Assembly: GCF_004118635.1 (NCBI RefSeq)
Contig: NZ_SDGU01000005.1
Span: forward strand, 82,247-146,246
Source: Chlorobaculum sp. 24CR
Lineage (GTDB): Bacteria; Bacteroidota; Chlorobiia; Chlorobiales; Chlorobiaceae
DNA length: 64,000 nucleotides
Direction of reading: 5' to 3'
Below the pieces are notes generated by a model that was not told where the DNA came from, ran no database searches, and worked only from the letters and a program-made list of their open reading frames with translations. Positions within the stretch are counted from its first letter, which is position 1, and every line of letters starts with the position of its first letter. Both the position numbers and the translations under genes were made by a program. Below are positions 17,571 to 26,260 of the stretch, one piece after another.

Positions 17571-19127
17571 ATGCTTACCAAACTCTGCGCGGCTGCGCTG
17601 CTGGGCATCGATGCCCTGAAGGTCGAGATTGAAACTAATGTTTCCGGCGGCTTGCCCGCCTTCACGGTGGTCGGATTGCCGGACAGCGCGATCAAGGAGA
17701 GCCGGGAGCGGATTCTGACGGCTATCCGTAACTCTGGCTTCGAGTTACCGTCGAAGAAAATAACGGTCAACCTTGCGCCTGCGGACGTCAAAAAAGAGGG
17801 CACGTCGTTCGATCTTGGCATCGCCGTCGGGCTGCTCGGCTCGCTTGGCGAGATCAAGGGGCAGTTCGAGGAGACCATCGTGCTCGGCGAGTTGGCGCTC
17901 GACGGCTCGGTGCGGCGCATCAGCGGTACGCTGCCGATGGCCGTGATGGCCGCGAAGGAGAATATCCGCTGGATGATCGTGCCGAAGATGAACGCGGCGG
18001 AGGCGGCGGTGGCCATTTCGGCGACCGGCGCGGCGACGCAGGTGTTCGGCGTCGAAACGCTCGTCGAGGCCGCCGGGCTGCTCAACGGCTCCATCACGCC
18101 CGAACCGGTGAGCGTGAACGTTGCGGAGCTGTTCGACTGCGAGCCGGAGTACCCGGTCGATTTCGCCGAAATCAAGGGGCAGCTCGCCGCCAAAAAAGCG
18201 ATCGAAATCTCGGCGGCAGGCGGGCACAACCTGCTCATGATCGGCCCGCCCGGCAGCGGCAAAACGCTGCTGGCCAAGGCGATTCCGGGCATTCTGCCGC
18301 CGCTCGGCTTTGAGGAGTCGCTCGAAACGACCAAGATTTACTCGGTCTCAAGCCTGCTCGAACGCAATCGTCCGCTCATGATCACGCGCCCCTTCCGCAA
18401 CCCGCACCATACGAGCAGCAACGTCGCCCTGATCGGCGGCGGAGCGCAGGCCAAACCGGGCGAGGTGAGCCTGGCGCACAACGGTGTGCTCTTTCTCGAC
18501 GAGCTGCCGGAGTTCACGCGCAGCGCGCTCGAAGTGCTGCGCCAGCCGCTCGAAGACCGCGAAGTGACCGTCTCGCGCGCGGCGCTGACGACGCGCTACC
18601 CGGCGGGCTTCATGCTTGTGGCCGCGATGAACCCCAGCCCCGCCGGGCCGCTCAAGGATCGCGACGGCCTACCGACCGCCTCGCCGGAGCAGATCCGGCG
18701 CTACCTCTCCAAAATCTCCGGCCCGCTGCTCGACCGCATCGACATCCACATCGACGTGCCGAAGGTCGAAAACATCGAGCTGTTCTCGAACAATCTGGCC
18801 GAAAGCTCCAGCGCTATCCGCAAGCGGGTGATCGCGGCCCGGGCCGTGCAGCACGAGCGCTTCGCCGCGCTGGCGTCGCCGCGCATTTTTACCAACGCGC
18901 AGATGAACTCGAAGCTGATCCGCAAGTTCTGCAAGCTCGACCAGCAGAGCGCCGAAAAGCTGATGGACGCCATGAACCGCCTGAACCTCTCAGCCAGAGC
19001 GCACGACCGCATTTTAAAAGTAAGCCGCACCATCGCCGACCTCGACGGCGCGGAGCATATCGAAATGAAGCACCTCGTGCAAGGCATCCAGTACCGAAGC
19101 CTCGACCGCGAGTTCTGGAGTTTTTGA
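17571..19127 (+). CDS. comM: YifB/ComM family Mg-chelatase-like AAA+ ATPase
   Basis: The protein has 518 residues. I start at ATG 17571 (MLTKLCAAALLGIDA), since members begin with this segment. The open frame reaches 10 codons further up. An N-terminal Lon-like fold (VVGLPDSAIKESRERI, then SGFELPSKKITVNLAPADVKK) precedes a AAA+ core with Walker A GPPGSGKTLLAKAIPGILPP, Walker B FLDELPEF and the chelatase-type C-terminus LSARAHDRILKVSRTIADL. ComM-type proteins are helicases that aid branch migration during natural transformation, and green sulfur bacteria can be transformable. No competence gene adjoins it. Confidence 0.92.
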   Translation: MLTKLCAAALLGIDALKVEIETNVSGGLPAFTVVGLPDSAIKESRERILTAIRNSGFELPSKKITVNLAPADVKKEGTSFDLGIAVGLLGSLGEIKGQFEETIVLGELALDGSVRRISGTLPMAVMAAKENIRWMIVPKMNAAEAAVAISATGAATQVFGVETLVEAAGLLNGSITPEPVSVNVAELFDCEPEYPVDFAEIKGQLAAKKAIEISAAGGHNLLMIGPPGSGKTLLAKAIPGILPPLGFEESLETTKIYSVSSLLERNRPLMITRPFRNPHHTSSNVALIGGGAQAKPGEVSLAHNGVLFLDELPEFTRSALEVLRQPLEDREVTVSRAALTTRYPAGFMLVAAMNPSPAGPLKDRDGLPTASPEQIRRYLSKISGPLLDRIDIHIDVPKVENIELFSNNLAESSSAIRKRVIAARAVQHERFAALASPRIFTNAQMNSKLIRKFCKLDQQSAEKLMDAMNRLNLSARAHDRILKVSRTIADLDGAEHIEMKHLVQGIQYRSLDREFWSF

Positions 19128-19204
19128 GGGGGAGGGAATCAGACGGATCGGACTGGTTGGACCGATCTGTCAGAAAAAGATTTTGCGGAGCTGTGCGCCA
19201 TTCC

Positions 19205-19233
19205 GCAGGGCGGCCACAAGAGCCGCCTCTACA
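19205..19233 (+). repeat. Covarying palindromic repeat, copy 2
   Basis: GGGCGG and CCGCCT stems enclose CCACAAGAG, ending in CTACA. Just before it, at 19146-19167, GATCGG and CCGATC form a separate palindrome. Both lie between the convergent comM and sppA ends. Confidence 0.7.
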
Positions 19234-19243
19234 TTATCCATTA

Positions 19244-21052
19244 TCATTTAATCTCCACTTCGACCGGGTCGAGCGCCAGCACTTGAGGCTCTTCGGCGCG
19301 GAGGAGGTAGCGGGCGGTTTTTGTGCCGGGCAGGTTGGCGAGCGGTTGCAGCTCGCCGAGCGATTGCAGCTCGCCGAGCGATTGCCGGAGCGCTCCGGCG
19401 GTCAGCGCCGAGGTCAGTTGCGATGCGTCGCCCGCGAGCAGATATTCGAGCCAGGTTTTGCGGGCGGGCAGGTAGAGCAGCTCCGGCTTGACTTTGGCGC
19501 CCATCTTCGCGAGTTTTTGGGCCTCCTGCACGGCCTCGTCGAGGCCGCCGATGCGGTCGATGAGGCCCACTTCGAGCGCACGCTTGCCTGTCCACACCCG
19601 GCCTCCGGCCACGGCATCGACCTCGGCGGGAGTCATGTGGCGACTGCGCGACACCTTGCCGATGAAATCGTCATAAATCACGCCGGTGGTCTCGACGAAC
19701 TTGCGGAACGAGGCGTCGTCAAACGCCTTGAAGGGCGTGTAGGCGTCGGCGAAACGTCCGCGCGTCAGCACTTCGCGGTGGATGCCGGTTTTTTCGAGCA
19801 GACCGCCGAAGTCCGGCTTGAGCGAAAAGACGCCAATCGAGCCGGTCACGGTCATCGGCTCGGCGTAGATTTTGCTACCCGCGAGCGCCACCATGTAGCC
19901 GCCCGAAGCCGCCACGCCGGACATCGAGGCCACGATCGGCTTCCTCGCTTTCGCCTCGTCGAGCAGTTCGAGCATCGTCGAGGCTGCAAGCGCATCGCCG
20001 CCGGGGCTGTCGATGCGCAGCACGATAGCCTTGACCTTCGGGTCGTCGAGCGCGGTCTGGAGCGCCTGCTTCACGGTGGAGACGTCGGTTCCTTCGCCGT
20101 CGCCCATGCCCTTCGCGCCGTCGCTGACGATCATGCCGGTGATGGCGACCACGGCGATCCGGTCGCCGCCGCCCTGCGGCCTCATGCCGCCAGTCGCATC
20201 GAGATACTCCCGTCCGCCCACGAACAGCTCTCCGACGGGCTTGCCGAGCCGCTCTTCGTACTCCTTTTCAAGCTCGCGCTCGGTGGCCACCCGGTCGATC
20301 AGTCGCAGCGCGAGCGCTTTTTCAGGCGTCAGCACGGCGAGCGAATCGATCACATTCCTGAAAGCCTCCTTGCCGATTTTTCGCTGCCGCGACACGGAAT
20401 CGAGATAATCGGCCCAGGCGTCGTCGAGCAGCGCATTGGTCTCTTCGAGGCTCTCCGGGCTTGGCGAACTCCGGGTAAAGGACTCGACGGCGCTCTTGTA
20501 CTTTTTCCACTGCGCCGCCTGGAAACTCACGCCGAGCTTTTTGAGCGGATCGGCAAAAAAGAACATCTCGGCCTTCAGACCGTCGAGCGTCATCCACGAC
20601 CCATTCCGGACGATGACTGAATCGCAGGCGGCGGCGAGCCGGTAATCTTTGTCTTCGGGCGTGTTCAGCAAAGCGGTCACCTTTTTGCCCGATTTCCGCA
20701 GCAGGGCTATGGAGCGTTCAAGCTCCTGAACCTTCGCCGCCGGAGCGCTGAGAGCGTCGATTTCGAGCAGCACCGACTCGACGCGCTTGTCGGTTCTGGC
20801 CCGGTCGAGCATACTCAGCAGCTCTTCGAGCGAAAGTTGCTGGCCTCCTCCGGCGAACGGAAACGAAGTCGCAGCCGAGGTACGCTCGTCGATAACGCCG
20901 TTCACCGGCACCCGGAGCACAAAGCTGCCCGGAAGCCGGTTGCCCCAGTGATGCGCGAGCCACCCCAATCCGGCGAGCAGCAGCACGGCGACAACCGCCG
21001 TCAGGCATCCGGCGCGGAAACATCCGCCTTTTTTTCTGTTCGTATCGGCCAT
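19244..21052 (-). CDS. sppA: Signal peptide peptidase SppA, long (67K) type
   Basis: The protein has 602 residues with one N-terminal membrane helix (CLTAVVAVLLLAGLGWLA). It is a membrane Ser/Lys protease that clears cleaved signal peptides. As in E. coli SppA there are two tandem domains. The general-base Lys is in KKYKSAVESFTR (about residue 186) and the Ser nucleophile in MSGVAASGGYMVALA (about residue 385), with IVLRIDSPGGDALAAS between them. Near the C-terminus the codons for SLGELQ are tandemly repeated (19335-19390), a local 18-base duplication. A dppF-like gene lies immediately upstream. Confidence 0.94.
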   Translation of the reverse strand: MADTNRKKGGCFRAGCLTAVVAVLLLAGLGWLAHHWGNRLPGSFVLRVPVNGVIDERTSAATSFPFAGGGQQLSLEELLSMLDRARTDKRVESVLLEIDALSAPAAKVQELERSIALLRKSGKKVTALLNTPEDKDYRLAAACDSVIVRNGSWMTLDGLKAEMFFFADPLKKLGVSFQAAQWKKYKSAVESFTRSSPSPESLEETNALLDDAWADYLDSVSRQRKIGKEAFRNVIDSLAVLTPEKALALRLIDRVATERELEKEYEERLGKPVGELFVGGREYLDATGGMRPQGGGDRIAVVAITGMIVSDGAKGMGDGEGTDVSTVKQALQTALDDPKVKAIVLRIDSPGGDALAASTMLELLDEAKARKPIVASMSGVAASGGYMVALAGSKIYAEPMTVTGSIGVFSLKPDFGGLLEKTGIHREVLTRGRFADAYTPFKAFDDASFRKFVETTGVIYDDFIGKVSRSRHMTPAEVDAVAGGRVWTGKRALEVGLIDRIGGLDEAVQEAQKLAKMGAKVKPELLYLPARKTWLEYLLAGDASQLTSALTAGALRQSLGELQSLGELQPLANLPGTKTARYLLRAEEPQVLALDPVEVEIK

Positions 21053-21068
21053 ATTGTGTTCAATGAAT

Positions 21069-22052
21069 TCACTGATAAAGAATGCAGCTCACCTTGTGCG
21101 ACAGGTCATCCTCGAGCGGCAGCAGCTCCGGCTCGCGCTTCCGGCACTCCTCTTTGGCGAAGGGGCAGCGGGGGTGGAAGTTGCACCCCTCCGGAATCGA
21201 GAGCGGCCCCGGAAGATCGCCATTCAGCACGATGCGCTCGCGCTTGCCGCCAAGCTCCGGCATCGGAATGGCCGAGAGCAGCGCCTGGGTGTAGGGGTGC
21301 TTCGGATTGGCGTAGAGCGCTTCGGCTTCGGCGATTTCGACGATCTTGCCGAGGTACATCACCGCAACGCGATCCGAGATGTACTCGACCACCGAGAGGT
21401 CGTGCGCGATAAAAAGATAGGTCAGCCCCAGCTCGCGCTGCAAATCCTTGAGCAAATTGATGATCTGCGACTGGATCGAGACGTCGAGCGCCGAGACCGG
21501 TTCGTCGCAGATGATGAACGACGGGTTCACGGCCAGCGCCCTGGCGATGCCGACGCGCTGGCGCTGGCCGCCGGAGAACTCGTGCGGATAGCGGCTGGCG
21601 TAGTCGCGGTTGAGGCCCACCGTGTCGAGGAGCTGGTCGATTTTCCTGGCGGTGGCCGACGCGCCTTTGGTGATGCCGTGCACCTTGAGCACCTCGCCGA
21701 GCGTCTGCCCGATGGTCAGGCGCGGGTTGAGCGAGCCAAAGGGATCCTGGAAAATCATCTGCATCTCCGTGCGCAGCGGCCTGAACTCCCGGTTGCCAAG
21801 GTCGGTGATGTCGCGGCCACGAAAAACGATTTTGCCCCCTTTCGAGGGCTGCACGAGCCGGATGATCGCCCTGCCAAGCGTGGTCTTGCCGCAGCCCGAC
21901 TCGCCGACCAGGCCGAGCGTTTCGCCCCGGAACACCTCGAACGACACGCCGTTGACCGCTTTGGCCACCTGCCTGCCGCCGGAAAGTCCGGCGCTCCTGA
22001 CCGGAAAATGCACCTTCAGGCCGCTGACCGACAGTATCTGTTCACGCTGCAT
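21069..22052 (-). CDS. Oligopeptide ABC transporter ATP-binding protein (DppF/OppF family)
   Basis: The protein has 327 residues. Walker A is GESGCGKTTLG, the signature is FSGGQRQRVGIARALA, Walker B is FIICDEPVSALD, and the switch His is in FIAHDLSVV. The C-terminal extension with Cys residues (GCNFHPRCPFAKEECRKREP) is the oligopeptide-type domain that can hold an iron-sulfur cluster. It should power a DppB/DppC-type permease. The only such permease here is at 5.0 kb, so transporter parts are dispersed. It follows rsmI divergently, with about 90 bases between. Confidence 0.93.
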   Translation of the reverse strand: MQREQILSVSGLKVHFPVRSAGLSGGRQVAKAVNGVSFEVFRGETLGLVGESGCGKTTLGRAIIRLVQPSKGGKIVFRGRDITDLGNREFRPLRTEMQMIFQDPFGSLNPRLTIGQTLGEVLKVHGITKGASATARKIDQLLDTVGLNRDYASRYPHEFSGGQRQRVGIARALAVNPSFIICDEPVSALDVSIQSQIINLLKDLQRELGLTYLFIAHDLSVVEYISDRVAVMYLGKIVEIAEAEALYANPKHPYTQALLSAIPMPELGGKRERIVLNGDLPGPLSIPEGCNFHPRCPFAKEECRKREPELLPLEDDLSHKVSCILYQ

Positions 22053-22085
22053 GGGCTTGCATCAATCTGTTTCTCATATTTTTTA

Positions 22086-22091
22086 CTATAA
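22086..22091 (+). promoter_or_regulatory. Candidate -10 box for rsmI-panC
   Basis: A perfect TATAAT lies in the dppF-rsmI divergent gap. No good -35 sits 16-18 bases before it, so support is weak. Confidence 0.3.
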
Positions 22092-22143
22092 TGCCGGAGA
22101 CAATATACAAGCTTCCCGAATAAAGGCCACCGACGATAATCTG

Positions 22144-22887
22144 GTGCAACCCTTGACACATTCCCGCGACGAACATAAAGGCGCGCTCTCCGTGGTGGCC
22201 ACCCCGCTCGGCAACCTCGACGACATGACTTTCCGCGCGGTCAAAACGCTGCGCGACGCGGGCGCGATTGCCTGCGAGGATACCCGGCGCACCTCGATTC
22301 TGCTCAAGCACTTCGGCATCGAGGGCAAGCGGCTGGTGAGCTACCACAGCTTCAACGAAGAGCGCGCCGTCCGGCAGGTGATCGAGCTGCTCGAAGCGGG
22401 CGAGGACGTGGCGCTCGTGACCGACGCGGGCACGCCCGCCATCAGCGATCCCGGCTACACGATGGCGAGCGCCGCGCACTCGGCGGGCTTGCCGGTGGTG
22501 CCGGTGCCGGGCGCGAGCGCCCTGACGGCGGCGCTCTCGGTTTGCCCGCTGCCGTCGAGCAGCTTCTTCTTCGCCGGGTTCCTGCCGCACAAAAAGGGGC
22601 GCAAAAGCCGCCTCGAATTCCTCGCCTCGCTCGACAGCACCGTCGTGCTGTACGAATCGCCGCACCGGATCGGCAGGCTGATGGAGGAGGTAAAGGAATA
22701 TTTCTCCGACGCGCAGGTGTTCGCCGCGCGTGAAATCACCAAGATGCACGAAGAGTACGTCACCGGCGCGCCCGACGAGCTGGCGGCCCACTTCACCGGC
22801 CAGAAGCAGCGGGGCGAGTTCGTCGTAGTCGTCCATCCGGCAGACAAACGTTCAAAAAAGAGACAGGAACATGCAGATCATCACTGA
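22144..22887 (+). CDS. rsmI: 16S rRNA 2'-O-ribose C1402 methyltransferase
   Basis: The protein has about 247 residues. The family opening [20 protein letters not shown] is present, then [42 protein letters not shown] and [14 protein letters not shown], which form the tetrapyrrole-methylase-like fold. It methylates the ribose of C1402 in 16S rRNA near the P site. No ATG precedes the domain in frame. GTG at 22144 or TTG at 22153 is the likely start, with only a weak AAGG upstream, so the start is uncertain. The 3' end overlaps panC by 17 bases. Confidence 0.9.
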   Translation: MQPLTHSRDEHKGALSVVATPLGNLDDMTFRAVKTLRDAGAIACEDTRRTSILLKHFGIEGKRLVSYHSFNEERAVRQVIELLEAGEDVALVTDAGTPAISDPGYTMASAAHSAGLPVVPVPGASALTAALSVCPLPSSSFFFAGFLPHKKGRKSRLEFLASLDSTVVLYESPHRIGRLMEEVKEYFSDAQVFAAREITKMHEEYVTGAPDELAAHFTGQKQRGEFVVVVHPADKRSKKRQEHADHH

Positions 22888-23725
22888 CCCCGCCGAAATG
22901 CAGAAGATCGCCGAAAAGCTGCGCCTCCAGCACCAGTACATCGGCGTCGTCATGACGATGGGCGCTCTGCACGAGGGGCACCTGAGTCTGGTGAAACTCG
23001 CAAAGGCCCATGCCGGAACGGTCATCATGACCATCTTCGTCAACCCGACGCAGTTCGGCCCGGAGGAGGATTTCCACCGCTATCCGAGGCCTTTCGAGCA
23101 GGACGCGGCGCTCGCCCGGTCGGCGGGCGTTGACTACCTCTTCGCGCCGTCGGCGGAGGCGATCTACCCGGAGGGATACGCGACGATGATCGATCCCGGC
23201 CCGATAGCGACGCGCTTCGAGGGCGCTTCGCGCCCCGGCCACTTCAGCGGCGTGGCCACGGTGGTGGTCAAGCTGCTCGGCATCACGCGCCCGCACCTCG
23301 CCATCTTCGGCGAAAAGGACGCCCAGCAGCTCACGGTCATCCGGCGGGTGGTAGCCGACCTGAATATCGCCGTCACGATTCTCGGCGCTCCTGTCGCCCG
23401 CGAAAGCGACGGACTGGCCACCAGCTCGCGCAACATCTTCCTCTCCTCGGACGAGCGCCAGCAGGCGGCGGTGCTCTACCGCGCCATCCGGTACGCCGCC
23501 GAGCAGATCGAACAGGGCCGCGCCGACCTCGACGCCATCGCCTCGGAAGCCGAAGCGCTGGTGCGCTCCGAGCCGGACGCCGAGCCGGACTATCTCAGCT
23601 TCGTCGATGACGCCACCTTCGAGCCGCTCACGCAAGCCGCGCCCGGCAAAGCCTGCCGCCTCGTCATGGCCGTGCGCATCGGCTCGACCCGGCTGATCGA
23701 CAACTGGAGATTTGAGTGCGCGTGA
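22871..23725 (+). CDS. panC: Pantothenate synthetase (pantoate--beta-alanine ligase)
   Basis: The protein has 284 residues. It joins pantoate to beta-alanine with ATP, the last step to pantothenate. Signatures are [20 protein letters not shown] (nucleotide HxGH site), [17 protein letters not shown], the central [13 protein letters not shown] and [14 protein letters not shown]. The later [12 protein letters not shown] serves as the KMSKS-like loop. It overlaps the end of rsmI by 17 bases and likely depends on it for translation. Confidence 0.96.
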   Translation: MQIITDPAEMQKIAEKLRLQHQYIGVVMTMGALHEGHLSLVKLAKAHAGTVIMTIFVNPTQFGPEEDFHRYPRPFEQDAALARSAGVDYLFAPSAEAIYPEGYATMIDPGPIATRFEGASRPGHFSGVATVVVKLLGITRPHLAIFGEKDAQQLTVIRRVVADLNIAVTILGAPVARESDGLATSSRNIFLSSDERQQAAVLYRAIRYAAEQIEQGRADLDAIASEAEALVRSEPDAEPDYLSFVDDATFEPLTQAAPGKACRLVMAVRIGSTRLIDNWRFECA

Positions 23726-23930
23726 TGCTTTTTTTAGTGATGACAGCGGTAGCACGAAAGCACGTCCAGCACTGGAAGGCAACAAATTTATAGTATATTA
23801 CTTGACTTTTTAAATTTTTGAATTGGCTTCGACCTCGACCGGCATCCAGAGTCCTGATTTTTCCGGCGACATGGCATCGCCGCGAAGGTCAACCGAAGAG
23901 GTTCATCACTACTAACCACAACAGATTTAC

Positions 23931-26144
23931 ATGTTTATCAAAAAAGAGATCGATCTTGGACAGGGGAAGGTAATCACGATCGAAACCGGTAAAATGGCCA
24001 AACAGGCCGACGGCTCGGCGGTCGTTTCGCTGAACGACACCATGGTGCTCGCCACGGTGGTATCGAGCAAAACGCCTCCATCGCCAAATCAGGACTTCTT
24101 TCCGCTCCAGGTCGAGTACCGCGAGAAATATTCCGCGGCAGGCAAGTTCCCAGGCGGCTTCTTCAAGCGCGAAGGCCGCCCGTCAGAAAAGGAGATTCTC
24201 TCCGCCCGCCTGATCGACCGCGCCCTGCGCCCGCTCTTCCCTGACGGCTACTACCACGAAACCCAGATCATCATTTCGGTCATCTCCTCCGACACGATCA
24301 ACGACGCCGACGTGCTCGGCGGCATCGCCGCTTCGGCTGCCATCATGGTCTCCGACATTCCGTTCCAGAACCCGATGTCCGAAGTTCGCGTCGGTCGCGT
24401 CAACGGGTTCTTCCTCGTCAACCCCGACATCAACGAGCTGTCGCAGAGCGATATGGACATCTGCATCGGCGGCACCGAGGACACCATCTGCATGCTCGAA
24501 GGCGAGATGAAGGAGATCTCCGAAGTCGAAATGCTCGACGCCATCCGCTTCGGCCACGAAGCCATCAAGAAAATCTGCGCCCTCCAGCGCGAGCTCGCCA
24601 CCGAGGTCGCCAAAGCCAAGCGTCCCTTCGCGCCCACGCTGCCACCGGCTGACCTGGTTGCCGTCGTGGAGGCCAACTGCGCCGCCGAGCTGAAAGCGCT
24701 CGCCTACACGCCACTCGCCAAAGAGGAGCGCGCCGAGCAAACCAAGGCGATCTACAAGGAGACTTTAAAGAAGACCCTTGCGCACTTTGAGTCCATCATC
24801 GACAAGGGCGTCCTCGAAAACGCCATGATCGAAGGTGATCATTCAAGGGCGCTCTGCATGAACGAGCACATGATCGAAGAGTGCATCCACTCGGTCGAAA
24901 AGAAGGTGATGCGTCACATGATTCTCGACGATAGCAAACGCCTCGATGGCCGCTCGCTCGACCAGGTTCGCCCGATCAGCATCGAGCTGGGTCTGATTCC
25001 GAGGGCTCACGGTTCGGCGCTCTTCACCCGCGGCGAAACGCAGGCGCTCGTCACGCTGACGCTCGGCACCAAAAAGGACGCCCAGTCGGTCGATACGCTC
25101 ACCGACGACAAGGACAAGCGCTTCATGCTGCACTACAACTTCCCGCCCTTCTCGGTTGGCGAAACCGGCAGGGTCGGCGGCACCGGACGGCGCGAGATCG
25201 GTCACGGCAACCTCGCCGAGCGCTCCATCAGAATGGTGATGCCTCCGGAACAGGAGTTCCCCTACACGGTGCGCCTTGTGTCGGACATCCTCGAATCGAA
25301 CGGTTCGTCGTCGATGGCCTCGGTCTGCGGCGGCACGCTCGCCGCGATGGACGGCGGCATCCCGCTCCGTAAGCCGGTCTCCGGCATCGCGATGGGCCTC
25401 ATCAAGGAGGGCGACCACTACGCCGTGCTCTCCGACATTCTCGGCAACGAGGATCATCTCGGCGACATGGACTTCAAGGTGGCTGGCACCCGCGACGGCA
25501 TCACCGCCTGCCAGATGGACATCAAGATCGACGGCCTCGACTACCACATCCTCGAAACCGCGCTCGAACAGGCGCGTCACGGACGCCTGCACATCCTCGA
25601 CATTATGACCGAGGCCCTTCCCGAATCACGCGAAGACATCGGCAGGTACGCGCCGCGCCTCACAAGCATCCAGATTCCGGTCGATGCCATCGGCATGGTG
25701 ATCGGCAAGGGCGGCGAAACCATCCGCAGCATCACCGAGGAGACCGGCGCGGAGATCAACATCGAAGACGACGGCACGGTGACGATCGCCTGCTCCAGCC
25801 CCGAAGGCACCAAGGCGGCTGTCGAGACCATCAAGACCCTCGTCTCCAAACCCGAAGTCGGCACGGTCTATATGGGCAAGGTTCGCGACATCCGCGACGA
25901 GCTTGGCGCCTTCGTCGAGTTCCTGCCGAAAACCGATGGTCTGGTGCACATCTCGGAAATCTCGAAGCAGCGCATCGCCAAGGTGAGCGACGTGCTCAAG
26001 GTGGGTGACCGGATCAAGGTGAAGCTGATCGACGTGCGCAAGGATCCGCGCACCGGCAAGACCAAGTTCGCCCTCTCCATCAGGGCGCTGCTCGACGAAG
26101 AGGGCGCCGAGAGCAACGGAACGCCAAAAGAACAGCAGGGCTGA
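23931..26144 (+). CDS. pnp: Polyribonucleotide nucleotidyltransferase (PNPase)
   Basis: The protein has 737 residues. It is a phosphorolytic 3'-5' exoribonuclease and RNA tailing enzyme. Two RNase PH-like halves ([20 protein letters not shown] near residue 60, and [17 protein letters not shown] with [18 protein letters not shown] in the second half) are joined by a helical linker. A KH domain ([20 protein letters not shown]) and an S1 domain ([18 protein letters not shown]) follow. The C-terminus ends shortly after S1. Upstream, 205 bases carry no gene. A terminator follows. Confidence 0.97.
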   Translation: MFIKKEIDLGQGKVITIETGKMAKQADGSAVVSLNDTMVLATVVSSKTPPSPNQDFFPLQVEYREKYSAAGKFPGGFFKREGRPSEKEILSARLIDRALRPLFPDGYYHETQIIISVISSDTINDADVLGGIAASAAIMVSDIPFQNPMSEVRVGRVNGFFLVNPDINELSQSDMDICIGGTEDTICMLEGEMKEISEVEMLDAIRFGHEAIKKICALQRELATEVAKAKRPFAPTLPPADLVAVVEANCAAELKALAYTPLAKEERAEQTKAIYKETLKKTLAHFESIIDKGVLENAMIEGDHSRALCMNEHMIEECIHSVEKKVMRHMILDDSKRLDGRSLDQVRPISIELGLIPRAHGSALFTRGETQALVTLTLGTKKDAQSVDTLTDDKDKRFMLHYNFPPFSVGETGRVGGTGRREIGHGNLAERSIRMVMPPEQEFPYTVRLVSDILESNGSSSMASVCGGTLAAMDGGIPLRKPVSGIAMGLIKEGDHYAVLSDILGNEDHLGDMDFKVAGTRDGITACQMDIKIDGLDYHILETALEQARHGRLHILDIMTEALPESREDIGRYAPRLTSIQIPVDAIGMVIGKGGETIRSITEETGAEINIEDDGTVTIACSSPEGTKAAVETIKTLVSKPEVGTVYMGKVRDIRDELGAFVEFLPKTDGLVHISEISKQRIAKVSDVLKVGDRIKVKLIDVRKDPRTGKTKFALSIRALLDEEGAESNGTPKEQQG

Positions 26145-26162
26145 GCATAGCGAAACTGAATC

Positions 26163-26207
26163 AAAGGCAGTGCAGGAGAACGAAGAATTCTGCGCTGCCT
26201 TTTTTCA
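26163..26207 (+). terminator. Terminator after pnp
   Basis: AAAGGCAGTGCAG pairs with CTGCGCTGCCTTT across a loop of about 15 bases, followed by a T run. It ends about 55 bases before leuS. Confidence 0.8.
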
Positions 26208-26260
26208 TTACCGGCGCGGGATTATCTTCCCTGCACCTTTTTGAACATGACCGGAGAATC

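Noticed and set aside
23802..23824. TTGACT -35 box for pnp
   Set aside because: No -10 like sequence lies 16-18 bases downstream.
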